Positions 1-10,107 are shown, counted from the first letter of the stretch. The stretch is 56,654 nt of DNA from Candidatus Endomicrobiellum basalitermitum (GCA_031282525.1 JAITDN010000001.1:101977-158630); one strand, 5' to 3'. The notes: generated by a model not told the origin, from the letters alone. A program made the numbers and translations.

Positions 1-394
1 CAAAATTTAATTATATAGATAACAGGGATGTATATCTTCGTTTGTATCTTGTGTATATAAAAGTTGACTCCTTTTTAAAAAAATATCTTTAGGAGACTGA
101 TATAACTATTTCGACATTATTGACAAACATATCGTTATTCTTATTAATGTATTGTTTTACTGATGTTAAATGGGCGTTTGTTATTATTGAGAAAATTATT
201 ATTTTTGGCTTCAGCAAAGTTTTGTATTGGCTTTTATTTAATAATTTAATAAAAAGGTATGGGGTGGAGTGGGAGTAGTAGTGTGTTTTAAGGATAATGC
301 GATTGATGCTAGTACAGCTTATTCGTCGACTTATTGTAGTTGTAATTAAATTGTAAAAAATTTAAATTTATAAATGAGATTAGGGGTAAACGCA
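1..394. other. Left-edge region without a supported gene
   Basis: No gene is supported here. The longest open stretch on the plus strand runs from about 93 to the TAG at 276-278. It is hydrophobic (rich in Ile, Leu, Phe) but has no recognisable motif and no ribosome binding site, so it may be the tail of a decayed membrane protein or chance. I see no convincing promoter for gpmA. Its ribosome binding site is the AGGGG at 382-386. Confidence 0.4.
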
Positions 395-1144
395 ATGTAT
401 AAAGTCGTTTTAGTAAGACATGGTGAAAGTGTTTGGAATAAAGAGAACAGATTTACTGGTTGGGAGGATGTAGATTTATCTGAAAAAGGCAATAAAGAAA
501 CTTTAATAGCTGGCGAACAGTTAAAAAAAAATGGATTCACTTTTGATTTAGCTTATACTTCAGTTCTTAAGAGAGCGATAAAAACTCTTTGGAATATAAT
601 TGATAAAATGGATTTGGTTTGGATTCCAGTTGTTAAGAGTTGGAGATTAAATGAGAGGCATTATGGAGCTTTACAGGGTTTTAATAAGGCTGAAATAGCT
701 GCTAAATATGGTGAGGATCAAGTAAAAAATTGGAGGAGAAGTTACGATACTTCCCCGATGCCATTAAATGAAAATGATGAAAGATACCCTGGAAAAGATG
801 TGAGGTATTTAAATATTTTAAAAAGTGAAATACCCTTGACAGAATGTTTAAAAGACACCGTGTTCAGAGTTGTGCCGTATTGGGAAAAAGAGATTTCTAC
901 GCAGATAGAGTCAGGTAAAAAAGTTATTATAGTAGCGCACGGCAACAGTTTAAGAGCTTTAGTAAAGTATTTAGATAATATAAGCGATAGCAATATAGTA
1001 AATTTAAATATACCTACCGCAATTCCTCTGGTCTATGAGCTTGATAAAAACTTAAAACCTATTAAAAATTATTACCTTAGTGATACTGATGTTGTCAGAA
1101 AAGCGATGGAAGCAGTAGTAAATCAAGGTAGATCTAAAAAATGA
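395..1144 (+). CDS. gpmA: 2,3-bisphosphoglycerate-dependent phosphoglycerate mutase
   Basis: This cytosolic glycolytic enzyme interconverts 3- and 2-phosphoglycerate through a phosphohistidine. The N-terminal signature RHGES with catalytic His9, the [10 protein letters not shown] segment (Glu87) and the second histidine in AHGNS (His182) are all present. The length of 249 residues matches the family. I place the start at the ATG at 395, because AGGGG lies eight bases upstream and the protein then begins [11 protein letters not shown] as relatives do. An in-frame ATG at 374 would add seven non-conserved residues. It is monocistronic, with about 100 bp to pta, and is unrelated to the cofactor-independent GpmI. 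Confidence 0.96.
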   Translation: MYKVVLVRHGESVWNKENRFTGWEDVDLSEKGNKETLIAGEQLKKNGFTFDLAYTSVLKRAIKTLWNIIDKMDLVWIPVVKSWRLNERHYGALQGFNKAEIAAKYGEDQVKNWRRSYDTSPMPLNENDERYPGKDVRYLNILKSEIPLTECLKDTVFRVVPYWEKEISTQIESGKKVIIVAHGNSLRALVKYLDNISDSNIVNLNIPTAIPLVYELDKNLKPIKNYYLSDTDVVRKAMEAVVNQGRSKK

Positions 1145-1245
1145 TTTGGAGCTAGGTATATTGTGTGATATTTACAGTTTAGTTTTGGATGTTTTTAAAA
1201 ATCGGTTTATAAAGAATACTAACTTATTTTTAGGGAGATATATTT

Positions 1246-2247
1246 GTGAATATAGGACAACATATTTTAGAATTAGCGAGAAAGAAAAAAGGGAAGATAG
1301 TTATGCCTGAGGGATTTGATGTGAGAGTTTTGAAAGCTGCCCAGAAACTTACTAAAGATGGTATAGCATCGGTTGTTTTGCCAACTGACAATGTAAAGGA
1401 AATTGAAAAAATCGCCTACGAAGCCGATATCGATTTAAGGAGTATTGAAGTAATTAAGATTGACAGAGATATTCTTGATAAAGAGAAAGTCAAAGACTTT
1501 GTTAATGCTAGAATTAAAAAAGGTACAGTTACTAAAGAAGAGGTGTTAAGTCTCTTAAAAAGTCCTTTATATTTTTCAATGATGTATTTAAAAAGTGGGA
1601 ATTGTAATGCTTGCGTTGGTGGTGCTGTTTATGAGACTGCAGATGTTTTAAGAGCTGCTATTCACGTGGTTGGAACTGCCGAAAATATAAAAATGATTTC
1701 TTCATATTTTCTCATGATACCTCCAGAAGGACATAGTTTTGTGAAAGACCCTATAATATTTGCTGACTGTGCTGTAAATCCTGATCCGCAGGCTACAGGT
1801 TTAAAGGATATTGCTATTGCAACAGTTGAGAGTTTTAAAAGACTTTTTCCTGAGAAACAAGCGAACGTTGCAATGCTTTCTTTCTCAACAAAAGGAAGTG
1901 CAAATAATAAAATTTTATTAAAGATTCAGGAGGCAACAGAACTTGTTAAATCTCATTTTGTAGGACGGAGTGATGTAAATGTTGACGGCGAACTTCAGTT
2001 TGATGCTGCAGTTGTGCCTAGTATTGGAAAGAGAAAAGCATCAGATTCTTTAGTTGCTGGTAATGCTAATATTTTGATTTTTCCAGAATTAAATGCGAGT
2101 AATATAGGCTATAAAATCGCAGAGAGGTATGGTGGATTTCGAGCTATTGGTCCGATAATTCAAGGTCTTGCACTTTCGGTAAGTGATCTGAGCAGAGGTT
2201 CTAGTTCTGATGATATTTATCTTATTAGTGCGGTTATGCTTTTATGA
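1246..2247 (+). CDS. pta: Phosphate acetyltransferase
   Basis: It converts acetyl-CoA and phosphate to acetyl phosphate and CoA, the first step of the acetate and ATP-yielding branch of fermentation. At 333 residues it is the short single-domain type without the N-terminal P-loop domain of enterobacterial Pta. Family segments visible are IVMPEGFDVRVLKAA near the start, the SFSTKGSA block near residue 208 and the C-terminal SDLSRGSS. The start is GTG at 1246 with AGGGAG just upstream. No acetate kinase gene adjoins it, so the partner must lie elsewhere if the route is used. EutD-type activity is a minor alternative. Confidence 0.93.
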   Translation: MNIGQHILELARKKKGKIVMPEGFDVRVLKAAQKLTKDGIASVVLPTDNVKEIEKIAYEADIDLRSIEVIKIDRDILDKEKVKDFVNARIKKGTVTKEEVLSLLKSPLYFSMMYLKSGNCNACVGGAVYETADVLRAAIHVVGTAENIKMISSYFLMIPPEGHSFVKDPIIFADCAVNPDPQATGLKDIAIATVESFKRLFPEKQANVAMLSFSTKGSANNKILLKIQEATELVKSHFVGRSDVNVDGELQFDAAVVPSIGKRKASDSLVAGNANILIFPELNASNIGYKIAERYGGFRAIGPIIQGLALSVSDLSRGSSSDDIYLISAVMLL

Positions 2248-2544
2248 CAGTTGGGGGTAGTAGAAAACTATATTATATCAATCAAAATATAAACTATAAA
2301 TATATCTTACTTACGAGTATTTTTTTGTCTTTTTAAAGCAATTCCGGTTTTGTTGTGATAATTATTTATATGTGTGCTAGAGAGAAACATGTTTTGGATT
2401 ATCTTTGATTGTTGAAGGGATTTTGTGATCCCAGCAATAGAATTTTTATTATATCTTCTTAACTGTAGTCAATCAAAAATAGCTGATTTTTCAGTCAAGG
2501 CAATTAAATAATTGCCACTTAATATAGAATACAAAAATTTAGAT
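2248..2544. other. Convergent intergenic region
   Basis: This AT-rich spacer lies between the converging pta and M42 peptidase genes. Apart from a short inverted repeat at 2499-2516, I see no gene, RNA or repeat. Both strands contain many stops. Confidence 0.4.
2499..2516. terminator. Short hairpin between convergent genes
   Basis: The arms GGCAATT (2499-2505) and AATTGCC (2510-2516) form a perfect seven-pair stem with a four-base loop, just beyond the stop of the minus-strand peptidase. Neither side has a long U run, so intrinsic termination is only a guess. A second weaker hairpin, CTGA-TTTT-TCAG, lies just before it. Confidence 0.3.
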
Positions 2545-3594
2545 TCACAGTTCTTTAGCTACTTTGTATATCGTTTTTGTTGCTAAATCAACAGCAGAGT
2601 TTACGTCTTTAATATTGAATACAGATGTTGGAGCGTGAATATATCTTGTTGGAATGCTTAGAATTCCTGTAAGTATTCCTTTTCTGTTTATATGTATCGT
2701 TGCACCATCTGTCATGCCACCGTCAATTACGTCTATTTGATGTGGAATCATATTTTCACGTGCGACGTTAAGCATAAGTTTGCGTACTTTTTGAGAGACT
2801 ATTGTTCCTCTTCCAGAAGCCTCTATCGTTGTTATAGCGACACCTTTGCCAAGTTTTAGTATGGAAACTTTTTCTTCAATTCCAGGTATGTCTCCTGTTA
2901 TGGTTGTATCTATGACAAGCGCGAAATCAGGATTTATATTAAAAGATGCAGTTTTGCCTCCTTTTAATCCAACTTCTTCCTGTGCTGTGGCACATGCATA
3001 AATCTCAGCATCTAGATCTTTTGATTTTGCGAGATTTTCCATAACTTTTATCATAGCATAACAACCTATCCTGTTATCTGCGGCTTTCCCGTAATAAACG
3101 TTGTCGTTTAAGATACCTGCGTTAGGCTCAAAAATTATTTGGTCTCCGATGTCTATAGTTTTTAACACTTCGTCTTTTGAATATAAACCTATATCTATAA
3201 ACATATTGTCGTATCTAGTTAGTTTTTTTGATTCTTCCATACTCATCAAATGTGGTGGTTTTGTTCCTATTATGCCGGTAATACGTTCTCCATTTTTGTT
3301 TATGATTTTTACTATTTTCCCTGAGAGAATAGAATCGCTTATGCCACCGACCTTAATAAAATATATAAATCCTTTTTCATTGACGTGTTTTACAATCATA
3401 CCGACTTCATCCATATGTGCTGCGAGCATTAGTTTTTTTTTGCCTTTGCCTAGTTTTCCCAGGACATTGCCAAAATTGTCAATTTCAGTGTTATAGCACA
3501 TTTTACGAAGAGCTTCGGCCATAATTTTTGCGACATTTTCTTCATAACCTGAAATTCCCTCACACATTAATAAATCATTAAGTAGTTTTTCCAT
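2545..3594 (-). CDS. M42 family metallo-aminopeptidase
   Basis: This is a tetrahedral-type zinc or cobalt aminopeptidase, formerly annotated as cellulase M, which trims cytosolic peptides from the N-terminus. The metal ligands and catalytic residues of the M42 family are all visible: His60 and Asp62 in AAHMDEVG, bridging Asp173 in KAADNRIG, the Glu206-Glu207 pair in AQEEVG, Asp229 in VIDTT, and His320 near the C-terminus. The 349-residue length is typical. Peptide scavenging fits a host-associated life. Substrate choice (glutamyl, leucyl or deblocking) cannot be read from the sequence. Confidence 0.93.
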   Translation of the reverse strand: MEKLLNDLLMCEGISGYEENVAKIMAEALRKMCYNTEIDNFGNVLGKLGKGKKKLMLAAHMDEVGMIVKHVNEKGFIYFIKVGGISDSILSGKIVKIINKNGERITGIIGTKPPHLMSMEESKKLTRYDNMFIDIGLYSKDEVLKTIDIGDQIIFEPNAGILNDNVYYGKAADNRIGCYAMIKVMENLAKSKDLDAEIYACATAQEEVGLKGGKTASFNINPDFALVIDTTITGDIPGIEEKVSILKLGKGVAITTIEASGRGTIVSQKVRKLMLNVARENMIPHQIDVIDGGMTDGATIHINRKGILTGILSIPTRYIHAPTSVFNIKDVNSAVDLATKTIYKVAKEL

Positions 3595-3767
3595 TTTAAT
3601 TCTCCATTAGCATACCAATTATAAAGAGGTTTAAATACAGAAAAAAAATCATTGATTAAAGAATAATGTTTACAACTCAATCATAACGATATACCTATTA
3701 ATATTATTATATTTAAACTTCCACTAAAATTATTTAAATATGAACTTGTATCTTTATAGAGCTAAAG

Positions 3768-5012
3768 TTATTTTGAAGTAGAAGTTTTATTTATTGCTTT
3801 AATTCTCTCTAAGACAGGTGGATGTGAATATTCTAAAAACACTTTAAATTTATGAGGATACAAATTTGACAAGTTATCAACTGAAAGTTTTTTTAGAGCG
3901 TTTATCATAGATTCTGGTTTTCCGTAAGTTTTTACTGCATAAGCGTCTGCTTCATACTCATGTTTTCTTGAGAAGTAGCTTGAGATTATTGATATTATTA
4001 GAGATATGGGTTCGTAAAGAAATGAGAAAAATATTATTCCGGCGTGTACTGGTTGTGTATTCACTAAGAAGGCGTCGTAAAGCCATACTTCGTTTATGAA
4101 AAATGGAAGGGTAAACAACATAATTAGGACTGAAACAAATGAAGAAATCATATGTTTTAATATATGTCCAAGTTTAAAGTGACCCATTTCGTGTGCTAAA
4201 ATACTTGTCAATTCGTCAACGCTGTGTTTTTGGATTAGGGTATCAAATAAAACTATCCTACGGAATTTTCCTATTCCCGTAAAAAACGCATTTGATTTCA
4301 TAGAGCGTTTTGAGCCATCCATTTTAAATAATCCCTTCATTTTGAAATTTTCTTTTTTTGCGTATCTTTCAATAGAATCTTTAAGTTCACCTTTTTCTAA
4401 GGGTGTATATTTATTAAACAGAGGCATTATAACTGTTGGGGCGATAAAAGTTATAAAAAGTTCAAAAATAACAATAGTTATAAAAGCGTATAGCCAAGTA
4501 TATTTGTAAGCATTCGTGAAAAGCCATAATATTGCAGAGAAAATAGCAGACCCTATTATAGTGGCTACAATCCAGGATTTCAGTAAGTCTACGAGGAAAG
4601 TTTTTATATTCATTCTATTAAATCCAAATTTTTCTTCTATTATAAATATAGAATAGATTGAAAAAGGTATTTTTAATATTTCAAAAGCAAAAAAAAGCGT
4701 TCCTGCAAAAATAAGCCCAGTTAATATTGGTCCAAGGCCAAAAGAGATTGCCACTGTGTTTACATAATTAAAACCCCCTGAAATTATAAAAATAATTTGA
4801 ACTATTAAAAAGAATGTGGATGAAAATATAGAAAATTTTGTGTTTGCTTTTAAGTATTTTTGCGATTTTGCGTATTTTTCTTTATCGTAATATCCTTCAA
4901 ATTCTGATGGAATGTTGATTGAAAGATTTTTAATATTAAGTAGATCCGCTATTGTCTGTACAAAATATACGGCGACAATAAAGGAAAATATTATAAAAGT
5001 GTAAATATTCAT
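3768..5012 (-). CDS. Ste24-like M48 family metalloprotease (integral membrane)
   Basis: This is a membrane zinc endopeptidase of the CAAX-prenyl-protease-1 (Ste24) type. Several hydrophobic segments cover about residues 1-25, 60-80, 88-115, 145-168, 172-195, 285-308 and 325-347. The zinc motif HEMGH is at 274-278, and the third ligand lies in HEYEADA (Glu352). The conserved family block NAFFTGIGKFRRIVLFDTL precedes the zinc site. Bacteria lack prenylated CAAX proteins, so the likely role is membrane-protein quality control. It is the only minus-strand gene after the peptidase, is divergent from tmk, and has 414 residues as expected. Confidence 0.92.
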   Translation of the reverse strand: MNIYTFIIFSFIVAVYFVQTIADLLNIKNLSINIPSEFEGYYDKEKYAKSQKYLKANTKFSIFSSTFFLIVQIIFIISGGFNYVNTVAISFGLGPILTGLIFAGTLFFAFEILKIPFSIYSIFIIEEKFGFNRMNIKTFLVDLLKSWIVATIIGSAIFSAILWLFTNAYKYTWLYAFITIVIFELFITFIAPTVIMPLFNKYTPLEKGELKDSIERYAKKENFKMKGLFKMDGSKRSMKSNAFFTGIGKFRRIVLFDTLIQKHSVDELTSILAHEMGHFKLGHILKHMISSFVSVLIMLFTLPFFINEVWLYDAFLVNTQPVHAGIIFFSFLYEPISLIISIISSYFSRKHEYEADAYAVKTYGKPESMINALKKLSVDNLSNLYPHKFKVFLEYSHPPVLERIKAINKTSTSK

Positions 5013-5062
5013 TTATTAAGCTTCCTCCTTCTATCCTTTTAATTTTGTGTATTATAATAAAA

Positions 5063-5071
5063 TGTTATAAT
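5063..5071 (+). promoter_or_regulatory. Probable extended -10 promoter for the tmk operon
   Basis: TG-T-TATAAT (5063-5071) is a perfect extended -10 element. It would start transcription about 13 bp before the tmk ATG. No good -35 is seen, which extended -10 promoters tolerate. Confidence 0.45.
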
Positions 5072-5090
5072 CTAAAACAAGGTTATATAG

Positions 5091-5735
5091 ATGATTGGTG
5101 GAAAAAAAAATATTTTTATTACTATTGAAGGTGGTGAAGGTTCTGGCAAAACTACACAATCTCAACTTTTAAGTGAGTACCTTAAAAAAAAGGGTTTTAA
5201 GGTGCTTCTAACTAGAGAGCCCGGTGGTTCTGTTTTGGCAGAAAATATAAGAAATATTATTCTAGACCCAAGATCAGATATTGTTCCATTAAGTGAACTT
5301 TTTCTCTTTGAGGCTGCAAGAGCTCAACATATTAAGAAACTTATTTATCCTGCTTTAAAAATGGGGAAAGTTGTAGTTTGTGATAGGTTCATAGATGCTA
5401 CTGTTGCATATCAAGGTTATGGAAGAAAGTTGAATTTAGAACTTATAAATAAATTAAACTTAATTGCTTCAGTTGGGTTAAAGCCAGTTTTAACGTTATA
5501 TCTTGATGTACTACCTTTTAATGGTTTGAGTAGGGCAAAGAAGTTAAATGGGGAAGTTTATGGATATGATGGTGATAGGATTGAGAGAAAATCTATGCGA
5601 TTTCATGAGGATGTAAGAACAGGCTATCTAAAGCAGGCGAAAAAATATTCTAAAAGAATAAAAATTGTTAAAACGCAAAAAACAGCTGAGAAAACGCATA
5701 CACTGATAAAAAATATTGTAGATAGGGTTTTGTAA
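5091..5735 (+). CDS. tmk: Thymidylate kinase
   Basis: It phosphorylates dTMP to dTDP using ATP and is essential for dTTP supply. The P-loop EGGEGSGKTT is at 13-22, the LTREPGG segment of the dTMP site follows, and the DRF motif in VVCDRFIDATVAYQG is near residue 100. The length of 214 residues is normal. It opens the conserved run tmk-holB-ricT-metG-tatD, and its stop codon abuts the GTG of holB with no spacer, implying translational coupling. Confidence 0.96.
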   Translation: MIGGKKNIFITIEGGEGSGKTTQSQLLSEYLKKKGFKVLLTREPGGSVLAENIRNIILDPRSDIVPLSELFLFEAARAQHIKKLIYPALKMGKVVVCDRFIDATVAYQGYGRKLNLELINKLNLIASVGLKPVLTLYLDVLPFNGLSRAKKLNGEVYGYDGDRIERKSMRFHEDVRTGYLKQAKKYSKRIKIVKTQKTAEKTHTLIKNIVDRVL

Positions 5736-6710
5736 GTGTTTAAAAAAATATTAGGTCAGAAAAAAGTAAAAAGGATAATTTCAACTCAAATAAAAAGTGG
5801 TAAAATTGCACAGGTTTATATGTTTATTGGGATTGATGGTATAGGAAAGCGTCTTACTGCCATTGAATTTGCTAAAGTTATGAATTGTAGTGTAAATGAT
5901 TTTACTAAAACTGACGTGGGTGTTTGTGAAAAGTGTATCTCTTGTGAGAAGATAACAAAAAATATCCATCCAGATATACATTTCATAGATTTTACAAAAC
6001 AAGCCGAACTTGAAAAAAGCGATTTAGAAAAACAAAAGATACTGAAAATAGAAACTATTAGATACATGCAAAAAAAGATTTTAACAAGAATGTATGAAGG
6101 AAAGTGGAAATTTTTCATTATTGAACCCGCTGAAAAAATGAATATTGCAGCATCAAACTCGTTACTTAAAACGCTTGAAGAGCCACCTGAGAATACAATT
6201 ATAATTTTAATTGCAAGGCATAAAGAGACAATTCCTCAGACAATAAGTTCACGGTCGCAAATTATGTTTTTTCAACCCTTAGGGGTAAGTGAAATTTCAA
6301 ATTGGCTTATATCAAATTATTCAATACATAGCACAGAAGTTCAAAGAATAGTTTCTTTGAGTGATGGATCCATAGGAAATGCAAAAAAACTTGCCGATGA
6401 AAATAAAAATAAAAAAGATGAACTTTCTTTATGGTTTAGATTTAAAGCTCAGAGTTTTTATATTTCTGATATCTTAGAATTGTCTAAAAATATTGTTATG
6501 AAGAGTACTACTTTAGAATGTGTCAATGCCATGATATGTGAAGCGAAAAAAGATTTTAAAGTTTATCCCAAAACAATTGCTCCCGCAGTCGAGTTATTAA
6601 TTGCTTCAAAGAGGTTACTTCTTAGAAATGTAAATGCTCAGACAGTTCTAGATAATTTGTTTTTTAATTTACTGGATTTAGTGAGTTATTTTAAATATAA
6701 GAATACATAG
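5736..6710 (+). CDS. holB: DNA polymerase III subunit delta prime
   Basis: This is a clamp-loader subunit. It shows the AAA+ fold with a P-loop-like GIDGIGKR near residue 33, a four-cysteine zinc module within about residues 51-70 (CSVNDF...CEKCISCEK), and the sensor-region sequence NSLLKTLEEPPENT typical of delta prime and DnaX. The SRC sequence found in active clamp loaders reads SSRSQ here, as in many delta prime subunits. The start is GTG directly after the tmk stop. Position between tmk and ricT matches the arrangement known from Firmicutes and related groups. Confidence 0.92.
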   Translation: MFKKILGQKKVKRIISTQIKSGKIAQVYMFIGIDGIGKRLTAIEFAKVMNCSVNDFTKTDVGVCEKCISCEKITKNIHPDIHFIDFTKQAELEKSDLEKQKILKIETIRYMQKKILTRMYEGKWKFFIIEPAEKMNIAASNSLLKTLEEPPENTIIILIARHKETIPQTISSRSQIMFFQPLGVSEISNWLISNYSIHSTEVQRIVSLSDGSIGNAKKLADENKNKKDELSLWFRFKAQSFYISDILELSKNIVMKSTTLECVNAMICEAKKDFKVYPKTIAPAVELLIASKRLLLRNVNAQTVLDNLFFNLLDLVSYFKYKNT

Positions 6711-6817
6711 CGTCGTGTATTTAATAGATATATTATAAAAATATTATTTGGTAAGTTGTCCGTTTTAATTTTGGAATAGGATATGCTATTTTGATAGTAT
6801 AGGAGTGTTATCTTCTT

Positions 6818-7615
6818 ATGATTGTAGTAGTGATGCTAAGGAGTATTAAAGATAGGGTATATGCTGATACTGGGTATGTTAGTTTAAGACTTAATGATAA
6901 AGTTATAGTTGAAACTGAACATGGAGTTGAGGTTGGAACAGTTTATAATAAGGTTGAAGGTGTGTTGAAAGATGAGATTATTGTGAATAAAATTTTGAGA
7001 AAGATGACGGATGATGACAAAAAGAAGTTTATTGAAAATAATATAAAAAGTTTAAAAGTTCGAAGTATAGTATTGAGAAAAGTTAAAGATTATAATCTCG
7101 ATATGAAATTGACATGTGTTCAATATGTTTTTGATCGTTCAAAACTGTTCGTGTACTATACTTCTGAGACAAGAGTTGATTTTAGGAAACTCATTAAGGA
7201 TCTTGGACATGCTTTGAAAACTAGAATACAAATGGTTCAGATAGGTGTGAGGGATGAATCAAAAATATTTGGTGGGATTGGAATGTGTGGGCAAATTTTG
7301 TGCTGTCGGAGTTTTTTAAAGGATTTTAATTCTGTAACTATGGATATGGCTAAAGAACAAGATTTATATTTAAATACGACAAAACTTTCAGGACTTTGCG
7401 GTAGACTTATGTGTTGCATAGCTTATGAAAATGAAACTTATAAAGATATGAAGAAAAGTTTACCTGAAATAGGGAAGACTGTTTTTACCTCAGATGGTAA
7501 AGCAAAGCTTGTAGCGATAGATTGTATAAAGGAAAAAGTAGTTGTTGATTTTGGCAATAAAACGCTTAAAATGTTTAAGATAAACCAAATTAAAAGTATT
7601 AAGAGTAAAATGTAG
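6818..7615 (+). CDS. ricT: PSP1-domain protein, RicT/YaaT family
   Basis: Homologue of Bacillus YaaT (RicT), part of the Ric complex that binds iron-sulfur clusters and affects RNase Y-dependent RNA processing. The conserved PSP1 core carries six cysteines: Cys157, Cys162-163, Cys194 and Cys199-200, in GMCGQILCC and GLCGRLMCC. Placement between holB and metG is the classic context. Partners RicA and RicF are not in the window, so the function here is inferred only from the family. An AGGAG about ten bases upstream supports the ATG at 6818. Confidence 0.88.
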   Translation: MIVVVMLRSIKDRVYADTGYVSLRLNDKVIVETEHGVEVGTVYNKVEGVLKDEIIVNKILRKMTDDDKKKFIENNIKSLKVRSIVLRKVKDYNLDMKLTCVQYVFDRSKLFVYYTSETRVDFRKLIKDLGHALKTRIQMVQIGVRDESKIFGGIGMCGQILCCRSFLKDFNSVTMDMAKEQDLYLNTTKLSGLCGRLMCCIAYENETYKDMKKSLPEIGKTVFTSDGKAKLVAIDCIKEKVVVDFGNKTLKMFKINQIKSIKSKM

Positions 7616-7681
7616 TTGATAGGGCTTTATGGAAATTTTTTAATGGTTTTATCTATGTGATTGTAGACTGGTGGAGAATAA

Positions 7682-9223
7682 ATGAAATTTTATATTACAA
7701 CTCCTGTTTATTACGCGAATGATGTTCCTCATATAGGGCACTCTTATACGACTTTAGTTTCCGATGTTATTGCTAGATGGAAAAGATTGAATGGTTTTGA
7801 TGTTTTTTTTCTTACAGGAACTGATGAACATGGTGCAAAAATTGCTACTGTTGCGAGTGGGAAAAATAAAACTCCACAGGATCTATGTGACGAGATGAGT
7901 GCTAGATTTAAAGAAATGTGGAAACTTTTAAATATTTCTTATACAAAATTTATACGCACTACAGAACAAAAACATTTTATTTCTGTTGAGAGAATAGTAA
8001 AGATTTTATTCGAAAAAGATTTTATATTTAAGAAAAAATACGAAGGATTATATTGTTTAGAGTGCGAAAAATTTTACTCTCAAAAGGATTTAGATGAAAG
8101 TGGAAATTGTCCGTTTCATAAAACGAGTCCAGTAATTCAGTCCGAAGAAAATTATTTTTTTAGGCTGTCGTCTTTCCAAACTGAACTTTTAGAAAGGATA
8201 TCTGATCCAAATCACAAAGAGTATATAGAAATACAACCAGAGGAGAGAAGAAACGAGATTATAGGGAAGTTAAAATTGGGTCTTGAAGATATAAGTTTTT
8301 CAAGAACAACTGTAGAATGGGGGATCCCGCTTCCTTTTGATAGTAAACAAACAGTTTATGTTTGGGTTGATGCATTGATAAACTATATAACCGGAGTAGG
8401 TTATATAACAGATGAGGCAAAGTTTCAAAAATACTGGCCGGCTGATATGCATTTAATGGCAAAAGACATTTTATGGTTTCATTCAATAATTTGGCCTGCT
8501 ATTTTAATGGCCGTTAAACTCCCGCTTCCTAAGAAAATATATTCGCATGGATTTTTTACTATAAATGGAGATAAAATGTCAAAGTCTTTAGGTAATGTCA
8601 TATCTCCTAGTGAGCTTGTTGATAAATATGGTGTTGACGCTACGAGATATCTTACGGTGACTCTCATACCATTTGGTCCTGACGGCGATATTTCGTGGCG
8701 AGAGTTAACGTCAAAATATAATACCGATTTAGCGAATAATCTTGGAAATTTAGTTTCGAGAACTATAAAAATGATTGAAAAATATTTTAATTCCCAATTG
8801 CCGCAAAGCACGATTAATTTACAATTGGCAAAAGAAGTTGCGGTGATTCTCAAAGAAGATTTTGCTGACAGTATAGATAATATGCAATTTCATAGAGCCG
8901 CCGAAGTTTTACAAAATGTGATTACAATTGTAAATAAACAAATTGAAATTGACTCTCCATGGAAGCTTGTTAAAGTAGATATAGAAAAACTTTCCTCTTG
9001 TACTAGTTCTTATTTGCAGGCGATAGGTATTGTTGTAATGTACTTGCTACCGTTTATGCCGACATTATCTGAAAAAATATGGGATATGATAGGTGGGGTT
9101 GGTAATATAAACGAGATTGCAAAAAAATATTTTGCAGACATGATAATTCCAGAAAATGGATTTTTAGTTCCGCAGATAAAATTAAATGCAATGGAAATTT
9201 TATTCCCGAGAATTGAAAAATAG
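7682..9223 (+). CDS. metG: Methionyl-tRNA synthetase
   Basis: This class I synthetase charges tRNA-Met. The HIGH signature appears as HIGH in VPHIGHSY (17-20), KMSKS near residues 298-302, and a zinc-binding knuckle of the Cys-x2-Cys...Cys-x2-His form near residues 125-146. At 513 residues it is a short form without the C-terminal EMAP-like tRNA-binding/dimerisation domain. The start follows GGTGGAG. It is the fourth gene of the tmk operon. Confidence 0.97.
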   Translation: MKFYITTPVYYANDVPHIGHSYTTLVSDVIARWKRLNGFDVFFLTGTDEHGAKIATVASGKNKTPQDLCDEMSARFKEMWKLLNISYTKFIRTTEQKHFISVERIVKILFEKDFIFKKKYEGLYCLECEKFYSQKDLDESGNCPFHKTSPVIQSEENYFFRLSSFQTELLERISDPNHKEYIEIQPEERRNEIIGKLKLGLEDISFSRTTVEWGIPLPFDSKQTVYVWVDALINYITGVGYITDEAKFQKYWPADMHLMAKDILWFHSIIWPAILMAVKLPLPKKIYSHGFFTINGDKMSKSLGNVISPSELVDKYGVDATRYLTVTLIPFGPDGDISWRELTSKYNTDLANNLGNLVSRTIKMIEKYFNSQLPQSTINLQLAKEVAVILKEDFADSIDNMQFHRAAEVLQNVITIVNKQIEIDSPWKLVKVDIEKLSSCTSSYLQAIGIVVMYLLPFMPTLSEKIWDMIGGVGNINEIAKKYFADMIIPENGFLVPQIKLNAMEILFPRIEK

Positions 9224-9339
9224 ATTGTGTCTTGTAGTTATTAACTATAAAGAAAACTTCTTGTAATTAAAATTCTTATATTTAAGTAAACGTTTAAATG
9301 CTTTTTAATATTTGTTTTGATGATTAAAGGTAGATTAAA

Positions 9340-10107
9340 ATGATAATTGATACACATGCTCATATAACGGATGTGAAGTTCGATGTCGATAGGGAAGTTG
9401 TTATACAAAATGCTTTTAATTTGGGTGTAGAAATAATTTTTGAGGTAGCTTGTGAAAGTAGTTATTGGGATAAGGCTTTAGAGTTTTTAAAAAGAGATAA
9501 CATTTTTGCATCATTTGGGATTCATCCTAATGATGTGTTGAAAACAACTCATGAAGATTTTGATAAATTAAAAATTTTAGTTCAAAATAAAAAATGTATA
9601 GCTCTTGGTGAAATAGGTTTGGATTATCATTATGATTCTTCAATAGAAAATATTAATTTTCAAAAAGAGTTATTTATAAAACAAATTGATATTGCTAATA
9701 AATATAATAAACCTATTATTATTCACTGTCGTGATGCATATGAGGATACAATTGGTGTTCTAGAAGAATATAAATTTGCTCCAAAAGGTGTAGTACACTG
9801 CTTTTCTGGGAATCTAGAACAAGCTAAAATATTTGTTAAATCTGGATTCTTGCTTGGAATTGGCGGGATTTTGACGTACAATAAATCTGATAAATTGAAA
9901 CAGGTTGTTTTTGAAACTGATATAAGTAATTTGTTATGTGAGACTGATTGCCCTTATCTTGCTCCTCAAAAATATAGAGGACAAAGAAATGAGCCATCTT
10001 ATATAATTGAAACTTTAAGAGAAATTGCGAAGATAAAAAAGATGTTATTTAGTGAAGTGGCGCAAGTAATGACGCAAAATGCGTTGAAATTATTTAATGT
10101 ATATTAA
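9340..10107 (+). CDS. tatD: TatD family metal-dependent deoxyribonuclease
   Basis: A TIM-barrel metallohydrolase with 3'-5' exonuclease and DNA-repair-associated activity in characterised members. Family metal ligands are visible: His6 and His8 in DTHAHI, Glu91 in LGEIGLDYHYD, His129 in IIHCRDA, His153 in VVHCFSG, and Asp203 in ETDCPYLAP. The 255-residue length is usual. It follows metG as in many bacteria and is paired with a TatD-linked radical SAM protein 78 bp downstream. Confidence 0.94.
   Translation: MIIDTHAHITDVKFDVDREVVIQNAFNLGVEIIFEVACESSYWDKALEFLKRDNIFASFGIHPNDVLKTTHEDFDKLKILVQNKKCIALGEIGLDYHYDSSIENINFQKELFIKQIDIANKYNKPIIIHCRDAYEDTIGVLEEYKFAPKGVVHCFSGNLEQAKIFVKSGFLLGIGGILTYNKSDKLKQVVFETDISNLLCETDCPYLAPQKYRGQRNEPSYIIETLREIAKIKKMLFSEVAQVMTQNALKLFNVY

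Noticed and set aside
8259-8853. Minus-strand frames opposite metG
   Set aside because: The metG reading frame has complete motifs, so the antisense frames are shadows.
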